Part shown: in pieces, positions 33,311 through 44,311 of the stretch
Numbering within the stretch: the stretch's first letter is position 1
How the letters are laid out: the number at the start of each line of letters is the position of its first letter
Assembly (NCBI RefSeq): GCF_030247195.1
Contig: NC_080671.1
Span: forward strand, 16,690,843 to 16,754,842
Length of the DNA stretch: 64,000 bases
Source: Topomyia yanbarensis
Taxonomy: Eukaryota > Arthropoda > Insecta > Diptera > Culicidae
Reading direction: 5' to 3'
The notes under the pieces: generated by a model
Told to the model about the DNA's origin: nothing
Databases searched by the model: none
Seen by the model: the letters and a program-made list of their open reading frames with translations, nothing else
Translations under genes and position numbers: made by a program

Positions 33311-35535
33311 ACAAAAGATGTTCGAAAGTGGAGTCAGCGGAACGTCGATGTGTCTTGTCAACATCACCGAAAGATGAATTATAAAACGATTAGCAACGAT
33401 TAACCCCTACGTTGAGTTTTTCAGATGATTTTTCGATAAGGGGGTTTTTTACTTATAAAATGGTGCAATTTTTCGTGAAAGATTGCAATTTTTATTTCAA
33501 ATGAGTTAAAAGCACTGAACAATTATCTCAAAAACACAGCGTAGAGGTTAGGTAGTTTTTACATAGAATGTGTATGCAAAGTTTGAAATAAATTGGTTAA
33601 GTAGTTTTTGAATGACAGGTAACACTGCAAATCGTGTTTTTTTCAAAGACGTTCTACAAAAAACTTCATCACCGAGTAGCTTGTGGATGTTTTTGCATGA
33701 AAAAATTACAGAACTTTATTGAAATGATACATTATAAACCACAAAACCTTTAGTCAATTTTCTTTACCCAAAGATGTAAAAAAAATCGAAAAAAACAGTG
33801 ATTTTTTCTTGCTGAAACGTTCCCACGCTTAAACTGAGAAGATGCACTGGAAATCATCATGTAATCGACATCGATAGTAACAAGAATTCGGCACATAGCT
33901 GGAACCGGTTTGATTAGTTCTTAAAATTTTCAATGTTTATAAATGTTATTATAAAATTTTTTCTATATGAGAAAGGCAAAACATGATATTAGTAACTATA
34001 AATATCAATTTTGTCCTTTTTAACTTATTTGATACTACATTCTATTGATTTTTTGGTAACTGCCATCCATCTTTTTAATTTAAGCCTTTATAATGCGGTG
34101 GCAATTATATTGCTACCTTTTCGTTTCGTTCATAACGTAACGAAGTGAGAAGTGTTCCAATCTTATGAAATCTACTTGTTACGAGTCTGGCAACTCTTCT
34201 TATTACTTTTTATTGATATACAGTGAAAATTGTCAGATCGGTGAAAAGTTTTTTGAAAACAATGCGGCGATTTCCTTTTGGACAATAAAATTAGCTTGAT
34301 TTTGAAAAAAAAGTTCTAGACCCTATAAGTTGGTGATACAAACTTTTAAAAACAATTATTTTTAATCCAAAAATTTAGTTTGTATATGTTTAAAATTGCA
34401 AAGAAAAAACTGAATGAATAAGTGAACGTCTGTAATCTGTGGTCACATTTTTCAACTTATCCTCAGAATCCAGGGGTTATTTACTGTTAATCAGGTAATA
34501 ACCAGTAACCTACCTTAATTTCTTTCTGAATTTCTGATCCAGCTCGATTTGTCTTTATATTTGCACCAAACTCGTTGCAAGTACATCAAACATTATGAAG
34601 ACTGACGTTTTCTAACGGGCGATAGGAAGTATATTTCCAAAACAGTTTTTATTACGAAATAAATGTAAATATATTCTAAACTAAGTTAAAGAATCGTGTT
34701 ACTATTAATATAACATTCATTAATAGCCCCAAACCCTGGGCCTTATAAAGGGTTAAGCAGCGCTTTCATTCGAAGCCATTATTCATATTTCGAAGCATCT
34801 CTTCAAAAAAGAGCTCATGATAATTTGACAACTATAGGACCTCGAGAGATCAGTTACAAGATCCAATTCCCACAATTTTCCCAATAGATGCTTAAAACAT
34901 TAGGTTCGCAATGTAGTGATTAGACAATATACTTCCAAAAATTATTAATGTGCAATGTTTCATTAAATCAATCAGCAGCAATAATTTTTTTTCAATTCAA
35001 GAAATTTTGGTTGGGGGGGGGGAGGTTGAAAGTAAGTTTAGTAGAAACCTATTGGTGTGAGTGTAGTAATAATGGTAGTTTTTAGTGCTAGTATACAATT
35101 GTTATGTGCTATTCGTATGTCTATCTGTCTAAGTGTTCGGCTGAGTATTTGTGATAGCTGGGTCAGGGAATGGATGCAGAACTGGCTCGTATGATAGAAT
35201 AGTGAGGAATTCACACCGTTCTCGGTCAGCATAGCATGATAAAATTTTAACAGAATGCTGTTATCGTTAATGAAAAATAAATATCATTTGCTGGCATTTG
35301 ATGAGTTTAAGTAACTTGATTGTACATTACATGTGTTCTTTTTATTAGACTGTTTTTGTTGTACTTCTATTAGTTTACTTTCCACTGCTCAAGTATACCA
35401 AAATTAATACCAGTCAATTTATACATGTCCAGTTAATCTCATTGCATTTTATATTTCCTTCTATTACTATATCTTAAATTAGATTCATACTAACACTCTC
35501 TAACACAATCAGTTGCATATTCTCTCATATACATT
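33311..35535. other. AT-rich stretch without a supported gene
   Basis: No coding frame. A TTAACCCC at 33,403 and GGGTTAA near 34,750 could suggest a TTAA element of about 1.35 kb, but the ends agree for only a few bases beyond CCC. A G run lies near 35,013-35,022. Nothing else stands out. Confidence 0.35.
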
Positions 35536-35539
35536 CCCA

Positions 35540-37995
35540 TTTCAAACACACAGACGCTCGTGGCCTTCGCGATAACACAATTCTGGTCACAAACGCGAAC
35601 ATTCAATTGTAATTGTCTGCTCATACTCACGCCCGCGATCTCGCCAACATTAAAACACACCAGTAATTAAGTGAACGTTTTAGCATCTATAAATTTACAA
35701 ACGCGGTTTCAAGTATAAATCTAGCGCTCCAGAGTAGTTTTTTCTTCCAAAATCGTGCTATCTATTAATTACGCCTAAATCGTTAAATTTGGGTCAATGA
35801 CGTTTTCAGAATTTATCGACACTATAAGCCCGTTTATGTGGTGTTTGCCATTTGAATGATTAATCTCCCTGAAATAAATATATCGTCCAATTGAACTTTC
35901 TTGCAAGCACATATATTAAAATTATGTCTCCGATAAAGTTGTGCAACAAGTTTTTGCCAACTACTTTGCTGAAGACACAAATTAAATCTTTAATTTCTTC
36001 CAGATTATTGCTGGTTGTTTGCGGATGACCCTTTTAAAGCTAATTAAACCAATAACTTTTGAAATATTATTCCGAAAAGTTCGTGATGTTCACTGAAAAG
36101 CTTTGGATTATCAAAATGGAATCTTTGCTGAATACACGAAGTCTTCTTTTTATATGCTTAAAAAGTTATAGCTCGTTATATTTGGATGACCCCCAAAATT
36201 ATTTTTTTGTAAATATCTACTCAATTATCACTCCAACGGGTTTCATATATTCTATGAAGTTATTTTAGTCGACAAAATACACAATTTTCATTAACGCATA
36301 ATTTTTCTTATCTCGACTTTTTCCGAAAATATTTGACATTTTTTGAAAAACAGTAGTTTTTTCAAATCACTGGAGACAACGAGGGACAAGCGAACTCTAT
36401 TGATTTTTATTGTGTTGATATAGCATTTCTAACTGCAATTAGAGCTGGCTGCCCGTTTTTTCCCGTTCAAAAGATATTGCTTTTAAAACTTTTGCTAATT
36501 TTACCAAAAATTACCCAATAACTTTTAAGTCGCAGTAGATAGGCCGATAATCTCTTCTGGAAAGGTATGTATCTTGATAAGACAAACAACTTTCTTGAAC
36601 TTGCTGAAGCTTTATCTACGATATTTAGGAAGTTATGTTGAATAAAATCTTTTAAGGGGTCATTTACAATCAACGGTTAATAACTTCGAGTCTATTATAA
36701 ATATAGGTATTTGATCTTCAGTAAAGATGTTTGCAAAAACAAGTTCTCTAACATTTCTGAAGAATTCATCTTATTTTTCGTACTTTAAAAACTTTGTAGC
36801 AAACACCTCACCGCAAGGGGGATTAAAAACTATAACTATATCATTAAAATAAAGATCTTGGATCATCATAGAACATCACGGAAGACATCATTGCTGAACG
36901 CTTTACCGTTTTCGCGTGAATGATTTTTCGCACTTTTTGGTGAGAAAACCACCGTGCGCTCACGTGAGCATGCCTTCAATTGGACCAATCACAAAAATGA
37001 CACCCATATTCACTAGACAACACGTTCCATGGAGACATGATCGGGAACTTTAGTGATATGGGGAATCGCACTCTCTTCTAGCATTAAGTACGTTAACATA
37101 CAAACGTTTAAGTCCCTCGCGATCATCCACGTACACCTACGCCCGTGGTCTCACAAACCAGAAAACACCCCGGTGATTAAGTGAATGTCTTAGAACTAAT
37201 AAACTTATGTATGTTGTCTCAAGCGGGAACCTATGTTCGCGTGATAATGCATCGGTCACGTCCGGAAATCTCATCATTCAGTCTTATCAGCATAGGTTCA
37301 TACCTTCAGTTGATATAATAACAAATGACGTTCATTTTCACTAGACAACACGTTCCATGGCGACCAAACCATGTTCCATGGCGATATGAGTAAACTTACT
37401 CTCTTCCAGCATGTGCACTACACACTAAAAATTAAGCATCCGATTCACGGTCCGCACGCGATCATTCAAGATTACACGCGAAATTGTGAATGGACACACT
37501 TCTATAAAATCGAATTAGGCACTCGACGTTACATACACGCTAGCGCAACCTACAAACACAATAACATACAAACACTCGAGCCTTTCGCGATCATCCACGC
37601 ACACCTACGCCGGCGATCTCGCAACCAGAATAATATCCCGGTGACTAAACGGACGAATTAGCAATTATAAATTTACAAACGCAGTCTCAAGAATGAGCCT
37701 ATAACCGCTTCAGTTGCACCAATCACAAAAATGACGCTTATATCCACTAGACAACACGTTCAATGGCGACATGACCGGGAACTCTAGTGATGTGAACTAG
37801 TAAACTCACCCTCTTCTAGCATCTAAACCATCGAAAATTAAGTATCAGATCCACGGTCCGCGCGAGATCATTCATGCACACAGGCGAATATGCGAATGGA
37901 CACACGGTTATAAAATCGAACTTGTACACGCTATCACACGCAACATACAAACGCCTACGCGATCGAAAACGTTAACGCACAATTGCGCGAGCCCT
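35540..37995 (+). repeat. Tandem repeat, period ~360 bp, split by a dispersed repeat
   Basis: Successive diverged units are seen at about 36,979-37,225, 37,330-37,700 and 37,706-37,995, with a partial unit at 35,540-35,727. Shared landmarks per unit are CACTAGACAACACGTTC, CTCTTCTAGCAT / CTCTTCCAGCAT, TCGCGATCATCCACG, CGATCTCGCAACCAG and ATAAATTTACAAACGC. The partial unit is separated from the rest by dispersed repeat copy B (35,728-36,890), implying that copy B inserted into a pre-existing array. No coding capacity; the 96-codon frame at 37,371-37,661 is an accident of one unit. Confidence 0.65.
35728..36890. repeat. Dispersed repeat, copy B (partner of 4862-6242)
   Basis: This matches copy A in the same orientation: CGTTAAATTTGGGTCAATGACG, TTATCGACACTATAAGCCC, CCAACGGGTTTCATATATTC near 36,233, AGAGCTGGCTGCCCG near 36,441 and CTTGGATCATCATAGAACAT near 36,855. 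It is about 200 bp shorter, and the right terminal repeat seen in copy A is not preserved. Non-coding. Confidence 0.6.
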
Positions 37996-38242
37996 TCGCG
38001 ATGATACATGCGATAGTGAAGTCCCTACGTCCGCACATATCTGAGCCGTACAATGAATATCATATTTCGCTGCAATTGGCCTTAAGCAGTGTTTTAATGG
38101 GTGACATTTCCCGTCTCGTCTGCAATTGTAGTGAATGATTATGATGGGGAGCCATTCCAAGACCCTAGTTCTGCAGCTCCAATAGGACAGCGCTCGAATT
38201 TAGAAAAGAAATTAATTTAAAATTTCTCAACAAGTCCAAAAA

Positions 38243-38620
38243 TTGTGGAGGGGATGCAGACCCCCAATAGCCTCCCCTGGACCCGTCACTGGTTACGGTA
38301 TTTTAGCTGACAACATGTACGCAGAAAGTCTTCGAGTGTCCCGACGAAGTTGCCGCGTGAAGCGGAATTTACAAGCGAAAAAGAAAGGTCTGGAAACCAT
38401 TGCAGAAACTATCGTGGACGAAGTTGAGCTGCGATTCCACGTGCTAAAGCTGAGAGTTCAAGTGCGACTGGCTAGAAAGATTTGTACAAGGTGTCATGTG
38501 CATAGAGCTGTTACTGATGTACCCAAGATGAGCTTGTTACTCCGCGCCAGGTTAACGCCGTATTTGTTTACGTTTGTGGGCATCGATTACTTTCTTTCAT
38601 TTGTGAGCCAGCCTAGCTCT

Positions 38621-38622
<2 letters not shown>
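38243..38622 (+). pseudogene. BEL/Pao integrase N-terminal fragment
   Basis: Within the open frame 38,243-38,782, the portion 38,330-38,610 reads like the integrase zinc-binding region and start of the catalytic core of BEL/Pao elements: LKLRVQVRLARKICTRCHVH, RAVTDVPKM, then LRARLTPYLFTFVGIDYFLS, where GIDYF carries the first catalytic Asp of the DDE core. Upstream codons are weaker. The frame then runs into a TC microsatellite, so the downstream Leu/Ser repeat is not part of the protein. An isolated scrap with no LTR or other pol segment nearby. Confidence 0.7.

Positions 38623-38664
<42 letters not shown>
38623..38664. repeat. (TC)n microsatellite
   Basis: Twenty-one uninterrupted TC dinucleotides, followed by an A run. 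It marks the junction between the BEL integrase scrap and the 138-bp tandem duplication. Confidence 0.97.
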
Positions 38665-38666
<2 letters not shown>

Positions 38667-38679
38667 AAAAAAAATTGTC

Positions 38680-38960
38680 TTGGGAACCGTGTTCCCAAAT
38701 TCCAGGAACCGGTCATCAAGTGTCCGCATGTGTCCGGATGTCTTCATATATAGTTGAAAATCATCGAGTTGATGTTTTTTGATGTGCCTCATACCATGAT
38801 AATCTGAAAAAACCGTCCTGTGAACTATGTTCTGGAATTTCCGGAATGTGCCATCAAGTGTCCGTACGTGTCCGGAAGTCTTCGTATATGATTGCATTCT
38901 TCATAGATCTTCGCGTTGATGTTTTTTGATGTGTCGCATGACAGAATCAGACAAAAAATT
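38680..38960. repeat. Tandem duplication, period 138 bp
   Basis: Two adjacent diverged units contain CATCAAGTGTCCG (38,714 and 38,852), GTGTCCGGA, GTCTTC, and GTTGATGTTTTTTGATGTG, with the first bases of a third unit after 38,960 (CCCGGAACTAGTTAG). The spacing is 138 bp. The frame-preserving length (46 codons) explains why an antisense frame of 94 codons stays open here; it is not supported as a gene. Confidence 0.75.
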
Positions 38961-41960
38961 GGTCCAGAGAACCGAATCCCACTATTCCCGGAACTAGTTA
39001 GAAAGTGATAAATCTGTACTACAACTTAATTATATGAATTATTTGCTGCGCTAGGTCGACGATCTGACATGATTTGTTGGAATAAATGAGTGTTTCTGAT
39101 GTAACTAAAGCAAGTGCAAAGTATGCTCATGTTTGGCCACTTTTGGGAACCTCTCCCAGGAGCTTCCCAATCAGTGATACTCGCATATGAAGGTCATAAT
39201 AAATTCTTGTCGGAAATTGTGAAATCCTAAGGTTATTTTGAAAATATTTATATAAAACTGAAAATGGCCAACTGTTGGACCCCCTGCACTGGAATCTGGA
39301 TTTATGCCGGGGTCATAGCTCCAAATGCAAATTAAGCAGCATTTTTGGAATAATTTTCGATTCGTTTACAAAAATGGCATGAAAATCAATGAAACGGAAA
39401 AAAGGTAATGGCAAATTGAACGTCGATTTTAGTGTATCGAAGAGAGCTTAGTAGCTTAAGCTTGGATATTAATCGGCTTTTGATCTCAAATTTGCCAAAA
39501 ATAGCCAATAAAATAATAAAATTCAGTGATTTAATTCACATTTTATTGTGTTCATACTTCATGCCACAATTGAGATTAAGTTTGTGGAAGCTTATGAAAA
39601 GAAAAAAATACCAAAAGATCGTTTTAGGAAAATTCTAGTCGCCATTTGATTCAGTTCCCTCCAATCGCACGAATTTTAGCCCGAGACACCATACTCCAGT
39701 ATTTCTTTGTGATTGTCTGCCCCGCATCGCTCATCACGAGTTCATTTGACGTCTAGAGTGTCGGCAGCTGATTTACTGTCCATCAAACTCCACCCCGGCT
39801 AGGCAGATGAGGAGCGGAAAGAAGCGTCCCGATGATCAATCAAAGCGTCGGTAGTTCTGTTACGATTTCGGCGACGGGTCAAAAGCGAGCGCGCGCGGAT
39901 TGACACATTGATTGGTCTGCCTGGTAACCTTTAACTGCTGGGCTTTTTGTCTCAATTTTATTCGAGTCACTATAACCGCCACAATAGCTGACCGATCTTG
40001 CGATCTGACACGCTGTGAAGGCCGTTTCGAATATGGTCTGACTGAGCCACTGTCGCCGCGCCGCGACCGCCTCCACCGGTCAAAGTTTCCGATCCGCACT
40101 GGAACCGACCGGTGCCGCCTCGGTGCTATTCGCCGCTGATTGAGGCATTATTTTCAAACTCAATTACCAGCCGACGTGTCAGTCGGTCAAATCGTACGGT
40201 GACGCAGGAGGTATGTCTCGGATCGCCAACGCATTTTGTTTACCTCACCGTTCTCCCAGACAGTGTGGATTGGGGAAGGGGAAGTGTTTGTAAAGTATGG
40301 AAGTACCCTGCTAATGTTTAGGCTGAAAATTTCAAACTGATAGACACATGTTCGTTCTGATCGTCAGCTTCTCAGGAACCAGCCACCAGCCGCCACCGCC
40401 GGTAGACTGTCCAGCTGCATGGGTAGGATCTTAGCTGGCTATTGAAATGCTCAATCGAGGTACGTCGCTTGTCTAGAGGTGTTGATGCAGTGTCAAACAC
40501 GGTGTAGATGTTTCCTTAAAATGTGCACGGGATTCCGACGGGGAAGTGTATGAGTGACTGCTGTGGAAGTAAATGGCTTCATTTTCGATGCAGGAAGTAT
40601 TGTTACTAATGCGTGGGATGTTTGGTAAATAAATGACTATGCTGGTTTCATCTTTTACTCTAGTAGTAGGAAGAAGGCGGTGTCCGTTAAATTCGATGGA
40701 GAGCATCGAAGTGGATAACATGAAATACAATTTTCATTGCTTTATTTTGGATACTGTACAAATTCTGTTACCTTTGTGTACTGTAAAGAAACTATATGTA
40801 AGTATTTATATACGTGCACTATACTCTTACCCAAGCTGACCGACTCTGACCAACGATGAAACGTAATCGTTCACTGTGTACAGGTACACAGGTCGCGTAG
40901 TGTGTACGCCAGATTTCTATAGTATGGTAACTGTACTATTATATGTTCTACAATTTAGATGATAAGGTCAACTTTTTGGAACAATTTATACAGTGTCACC
41001 TCGCTAAGTTATGCCATAAATGACAACTATTTTTATGCTGTATCGGAAAAAGCTCTAATTACTTTTTTAAACTACAACATGTATTTCTATTATCTGCTAT
41101 TATTGGGATATCTGAACACCACCATGGCAAAAAGTTCAGATCCACAACTTTGTATCAATACTCTAGCGTACCATCCAATTGACCCCGTTATTTTGCATCC
41201 GATCTATTTTCAAACCCCCTTTAGCCGCGATTGATTGGAACGCGATAACCTCCAAAACCTCCACTGCGATCTCAACTCATCATTTTTGCTCGCGCGAGCA
41301 AACCTCCGATCGATCACGGTAGGAAAAGTAGGTGGTGAAATCCAACTTTGCCGCTTCCGCTTGATTCCTTCGGGGGGTTAGGTTCGATTTTCATCACCAG
41401 ATAAGCCAGTCAGCCAGAACGCAAAAGGCAAACGGTTCGCCGCGATGCGGTTAAACTACATAGTCTGTTGCGGTTGAGGCATCGGAAAACACCATACACA
41501 CGGCTGTAATTTATTGTGTTTGAAAATGGGAAAATAAAGACGTTTCATCACATTTTTTGATATGGATGAAGTGAATAGGTATCGTTACGATTGGATCTCA
41601 CATTTTCTTTGTTTCGCACAAGTTCTTTTGGATTCTATTTTCCCCTTTTTGTTGAGATGCCCAAACTGGAACTTGGCCTTCGTAAGTATTTTTTGTTGTT
41701 TAAAACACCCATGTAGATATGGGGAACTTTCTTACAGGAAACTCCCCAGAGTATAATTCGAACTCGTCTCTCCTAGGAGAGGACCAAAAGGTTGAAACGT
41801 GATCCAAAACAATGCGTCACTTAAAGTCCCATAGAATCCATATCGTCTATAGTACAACGGGAACTAATCTTAGTGCAGGCGAAAGTCGGTAAAAACGGAC
41901 GTCTTGATTAATTTTTGATTTGCTCGGTCAATCAATTATTTACTGTATTGATAACAATTA
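38961..41960. other. No recognisable gene; GC-rich segment near 39,650-40,460
   Basis: Most is AT-rich, but 39,650-40,460 is clearly GC-richer and rich in CpG, with words like GCGCGCGCGG, CCGCGCCGCGACCGC and GACCGGTGCCGCC. No exon structure or conserved domain is visible. A host promoter or regulatory region is possible. 41,250-41,450 is again GC-richer. I see no mobile element with clear ends. Confidence 0.3.
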
Positions 41961-42986
41961 TTAGATAAAACGGAGGCAGTAGGCCACCACCGACACAAGC
42001 CTGTTATACGAAGAAAATCTGGTGAACAGTAGTGGATTGATTATTGGAGCGGTTTGAATGGAAAGAACAATAGGTCTACGTTCTAGCTCTTCATCAACTG
42101 CCGCATCATTTGCAATTTGAAACGGCCATTCTAGCATATCTCCTGCTAACCACTTGGCACCGTGAAACCATAGCATATTTTCAACAAGTGCCTCTGCTGA
42201 CAATCCTCTAGATGCTAAATCTGCAGGATTCTCTGCCCCTGCAACGTGCAACCATTTTGAACCGTGTGTGATGGATTGGATTTCAGAGGTTCGATTTGCC
42301 ACAAATGTTTTCCAAGCATGATGAGGTGATTTTAACCACTGCAACACCACGGTTGAATCAGACCAGAAATATGAAGATTTTATGGGTATATTCAACGCTG
42401 ATTGGACCTTTTCGTATAGGCGGGCGCCCAATAATGCTGCACATAACTCAAGCCTCGGAAGAGTAATGCGTTTTAATGGTGCTACTCGGGATTTAGCTGC
42501 CAGGAGATTAACATCTACGGATCCATCTTCAGATATTGACCGGACGTAAACACAGGCTCCATAAGCAGCTTCCGATGCGTCAACAAAGGTATGCAGTTCT
42601 GAAGTCATGAGGGAGGTTCCAAAAGCACACCGCCTAATACGTAACATGGAAAGTTTTGGTAGCTGACGACAAAATCTCTCCCATTTATGTTCGATTTCAA
42701 TTGGAACTGGTGCGTCCCAATCCAAAGAAAGTGTCCAGAGCTGTTGCATTAAAATTTTGGCCTCAATAACAACCGGTGCCATTAGTCCAAGTGGATCGTA
42801 CAGTTGGGCTATTTTGGAAAGGATATTCCGTTTGGTTGCCATTTGGTTGGAAATGTTCGAGTTAATATCAAAACGAAAACTATCTTGAGCGGGTTCCCAA
42901 CAGATTCCTAGGGTTCTGACAGTCTCCTCCGTATCGAAAAACAAGGTAGATTCTGTACCGAGCATCTCGGATGGCATTCCCGCCAA
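41961..42986 (-). CDS. BEL/Pao RT-connection and RNase H segment of pol
   Basis: This continues pol from FRLRKWCSNYPAVLAGMP in the next frame (from about 43,025); 42,986 is only the first Met. It contains the Pao peptidase_A17-type region: TLGICWEPAQDSFRF, IAQLYDPLGLMAPVVIEAKI and LMQQLWTLSLDWD. The RNase H fold follows: TFVDASEAAYGACVY (first Asp), LPRLELCAALLGARLYEKV (Glu), YFWSDSTVVLQWL (Asp) and HVAGAENPADLASRGL (last Asp). It then ends shortly after RLVSVVAYCLRFI, where integrase should follow. RNase H residues look complete; integrase is absent. Confidence 0.9.
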   Translation of the reverse strand: MAGMPSEMLGTESTLFFDTEETVRTLGICWEPAQDSFRFDINSNISNQMATKRNILSKIAQLYDPLGLMAPVVIEAKILMQQLWTLSLDWDAPVPIEIEHKWERFCRQLPKLSMLRIRRCAFGTSLMTSELHTFVDASEAAYGACVYVRSISEDGSVDVNLLAAKSRVAPLKRITLPRLELCAALLGARLYEKVQSALNIPIKSSYFWSDSTVVLQWLKSPHHAWKTFVANRTSEIQSITHGSKWLHVAGAENPADLASRGLSAEALVENMLWFHGAKWLAGDMLEWPFQIANDAAVDEELERRPIVLSIQTAPIINPLLFTRFSSYNRLVSVVAYCLRFI

Positions 42987-44311
42987 TACCGCTGGATAAT
43001 TGGAACACCATTTGCGTAGCCGAAACCCTCCCTTTTTAATAATTCCTCCAGTTCAATCCGGAGTTGAATTGCCTGTTCAATCGATTTCTCGCCACTGATT
43101 AAATCATCCACGTAAAAATCCTTTCGTATTACTTTACTAGCCAATGGATATTCCTTTCCTTCATCTTCGCACAGCTGATGAAGGGATCGGGTTGCCAGAA
43201 AGGATGAGGGTGATAGACCATACGTGACCGTGATTAGTTCGTACGTTGTGATCGGCTGGCAAGGTGTGAAACGCCAGAGTATACGTTGAAGACATTGGTC
43301 TTCAGTGGAAATCAACACCTGGCGGTACATCTTCTCTATGTCTGCCACCAATGCAACGGGATGTTTCCGAAAGCGAAGAATGATGCTCAGAAGGTCATCC
43401 TGAATAACTGGACCAACAAGAAGGGCGTCATTAATGGATAGCCCGCTGCTGGTCTTTGCTGATCCATCAAAAACAACCCTTGTTTTTGTAGTGGTACTGT
43501 TTTCTTTGAATACTGGGTGGTGAGGGAGATAGCACACAGTTTTCTGGTCATGGACTGCTTCATGGACTGGTTGCATGTGGCCTAAAGTCAGGTACTCTTC
43601 CATGAATGAATTGTATTGTAATCTAAGGTTATGATTATTGATTAATTTTCTTTCCAACGATTCAAACCGACGTAGTGCTCGTGATTTGGATTCACCTATC
43701 ATCCGTTTAAATTCACCATTCTTTGGAAGTCTTACGACATATCTTCCTTCATCATTTCTGACTGTGCTCTCTTTATAGTACTCTTCGCAGTGACGTTCTT
43801 CCACAGAATAGCTATCGTTCCGCAAATCCTCAATTTTCCAAAATTTCTCCATCGCTATATCAAGGGAAGCTAGGGTGGTAGCATGACACATCAAATTCGA
43901 TCCTGTCGAACCCAGTTCTGCTCTTCCGGATACCAACCAACCAAATTCTCTTTCAACCAGCGTAGGAAGAGATAAACTAAGATGAATACGTCCGTTTTTA
44001 ATAAATTCGTAATAATGCGCTGCTCCGATTATCAGATCTACGTCTCGACTTATATAAAAATCTGGGTCTGCCAATTGCACTTGTCGAGGAATATTCCAGT
44101 TCGATATCGACACGGTTGTACTAGGAAGCTGTCCGGTGACCTTATTCACTACCAAAAATTCAATCGGTATTGAGAAATGGTTCAGTCGAGAACGAACATG
44201 AGTTGTTACGGCGCTCTTTACCCGGGTGGATGATTTATCCACACCACATATTTCGATGTCAACTTTTCGGGTGTTCAGGCAGAGGGTTTGGCGCAACTTA
44301 TCACTCATCAA
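42908..44311 (-). CDS. BEL/Pao protease-RT segment of pol
   Basis: The frame effectively begins a few codons upstream with ALLDCASQANLMSDKL, which is the aspartic protease active-site region. The first Met is not a true start. The DUF1758-type protease part covers residues 1-~130 (LIIGAAHYYEFI, FGWLVSGRAEL). The linker EGRYVVRLPKNGEF leads to RT: VCYLPHHPVFKENSTTTKTR (~260), VVFDGSAKTSSG, motif A ALVADIEKMYRQ (~330) and motif C FYVDDLISGE (~410), all catalytic Asp residues intact. After LLKREGF the real reading leaves this frame because one base is missing in AAAAAGGGAGGG (~43,025-43,036), so the last ~35 residues are spurious. Confidence 0.9.
   Translation of the reverse strand: MMSDKLRQTLCLNTRKVDIEICGVDKSSTRVKSAVTTHVRSRLNHFSIPIEFLVVNKVTGQLPSTTVSISNWNIPRQVQLADPDFYISRDVDLIIGAAHYYEFIKNGRIHLSLSLPTLVEREFGWLVSGRAELGSTGSNLMCHATTLASLDIAMEKFWKIEDLRNDSYSVEERHCEEYYKESTVRNDEGRYVVRLPKNGEFKRMIGESKSRALRRFESLERKLINNHNLRLQYNSFMEEYLTLGHMQPVHEAVHDQKTVCYLPHHPVFKENSTTTKTRVVFDGSAKTSSGLSINDALLVGPVIQDDLLSIILRFRKHPVALVADIEKMYRQVLISTEDQCLQRILWRFTPCQPITTYELITVTYGLSPSSFLATRSLHQLCEDEGKEYPLASKVIRKDFYVDDLISGEKSIEQAIQLRIELEELLKREGFGYANGVPIIQRYWRECHPRCSVQNLPCFSIRRRLSEP

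Noticed and set aside
33401..34755. A 1.35 kb TTAA element between TTAACCCC and GGGTTAA
   Set aside because: The ends agree for only a few bases after CCC, and there is no subterminal symmetry. TTAA is frequent in AT-rich DNA.
35500..38000. A CRISPR array or bacterial regulatory array
   Set aside because: The units are ~360 bp, diverged along their whole length and sit in a eukaryotic retroelement landscape. There is no short conserved repeat with unique spacers.
38623..38782. Leu/Ser-repeat protein segment and antisense Arg/Glu repeat
   Set aside because: It is a direct translation of the (TC)21 microsatellite and not a protein feature.
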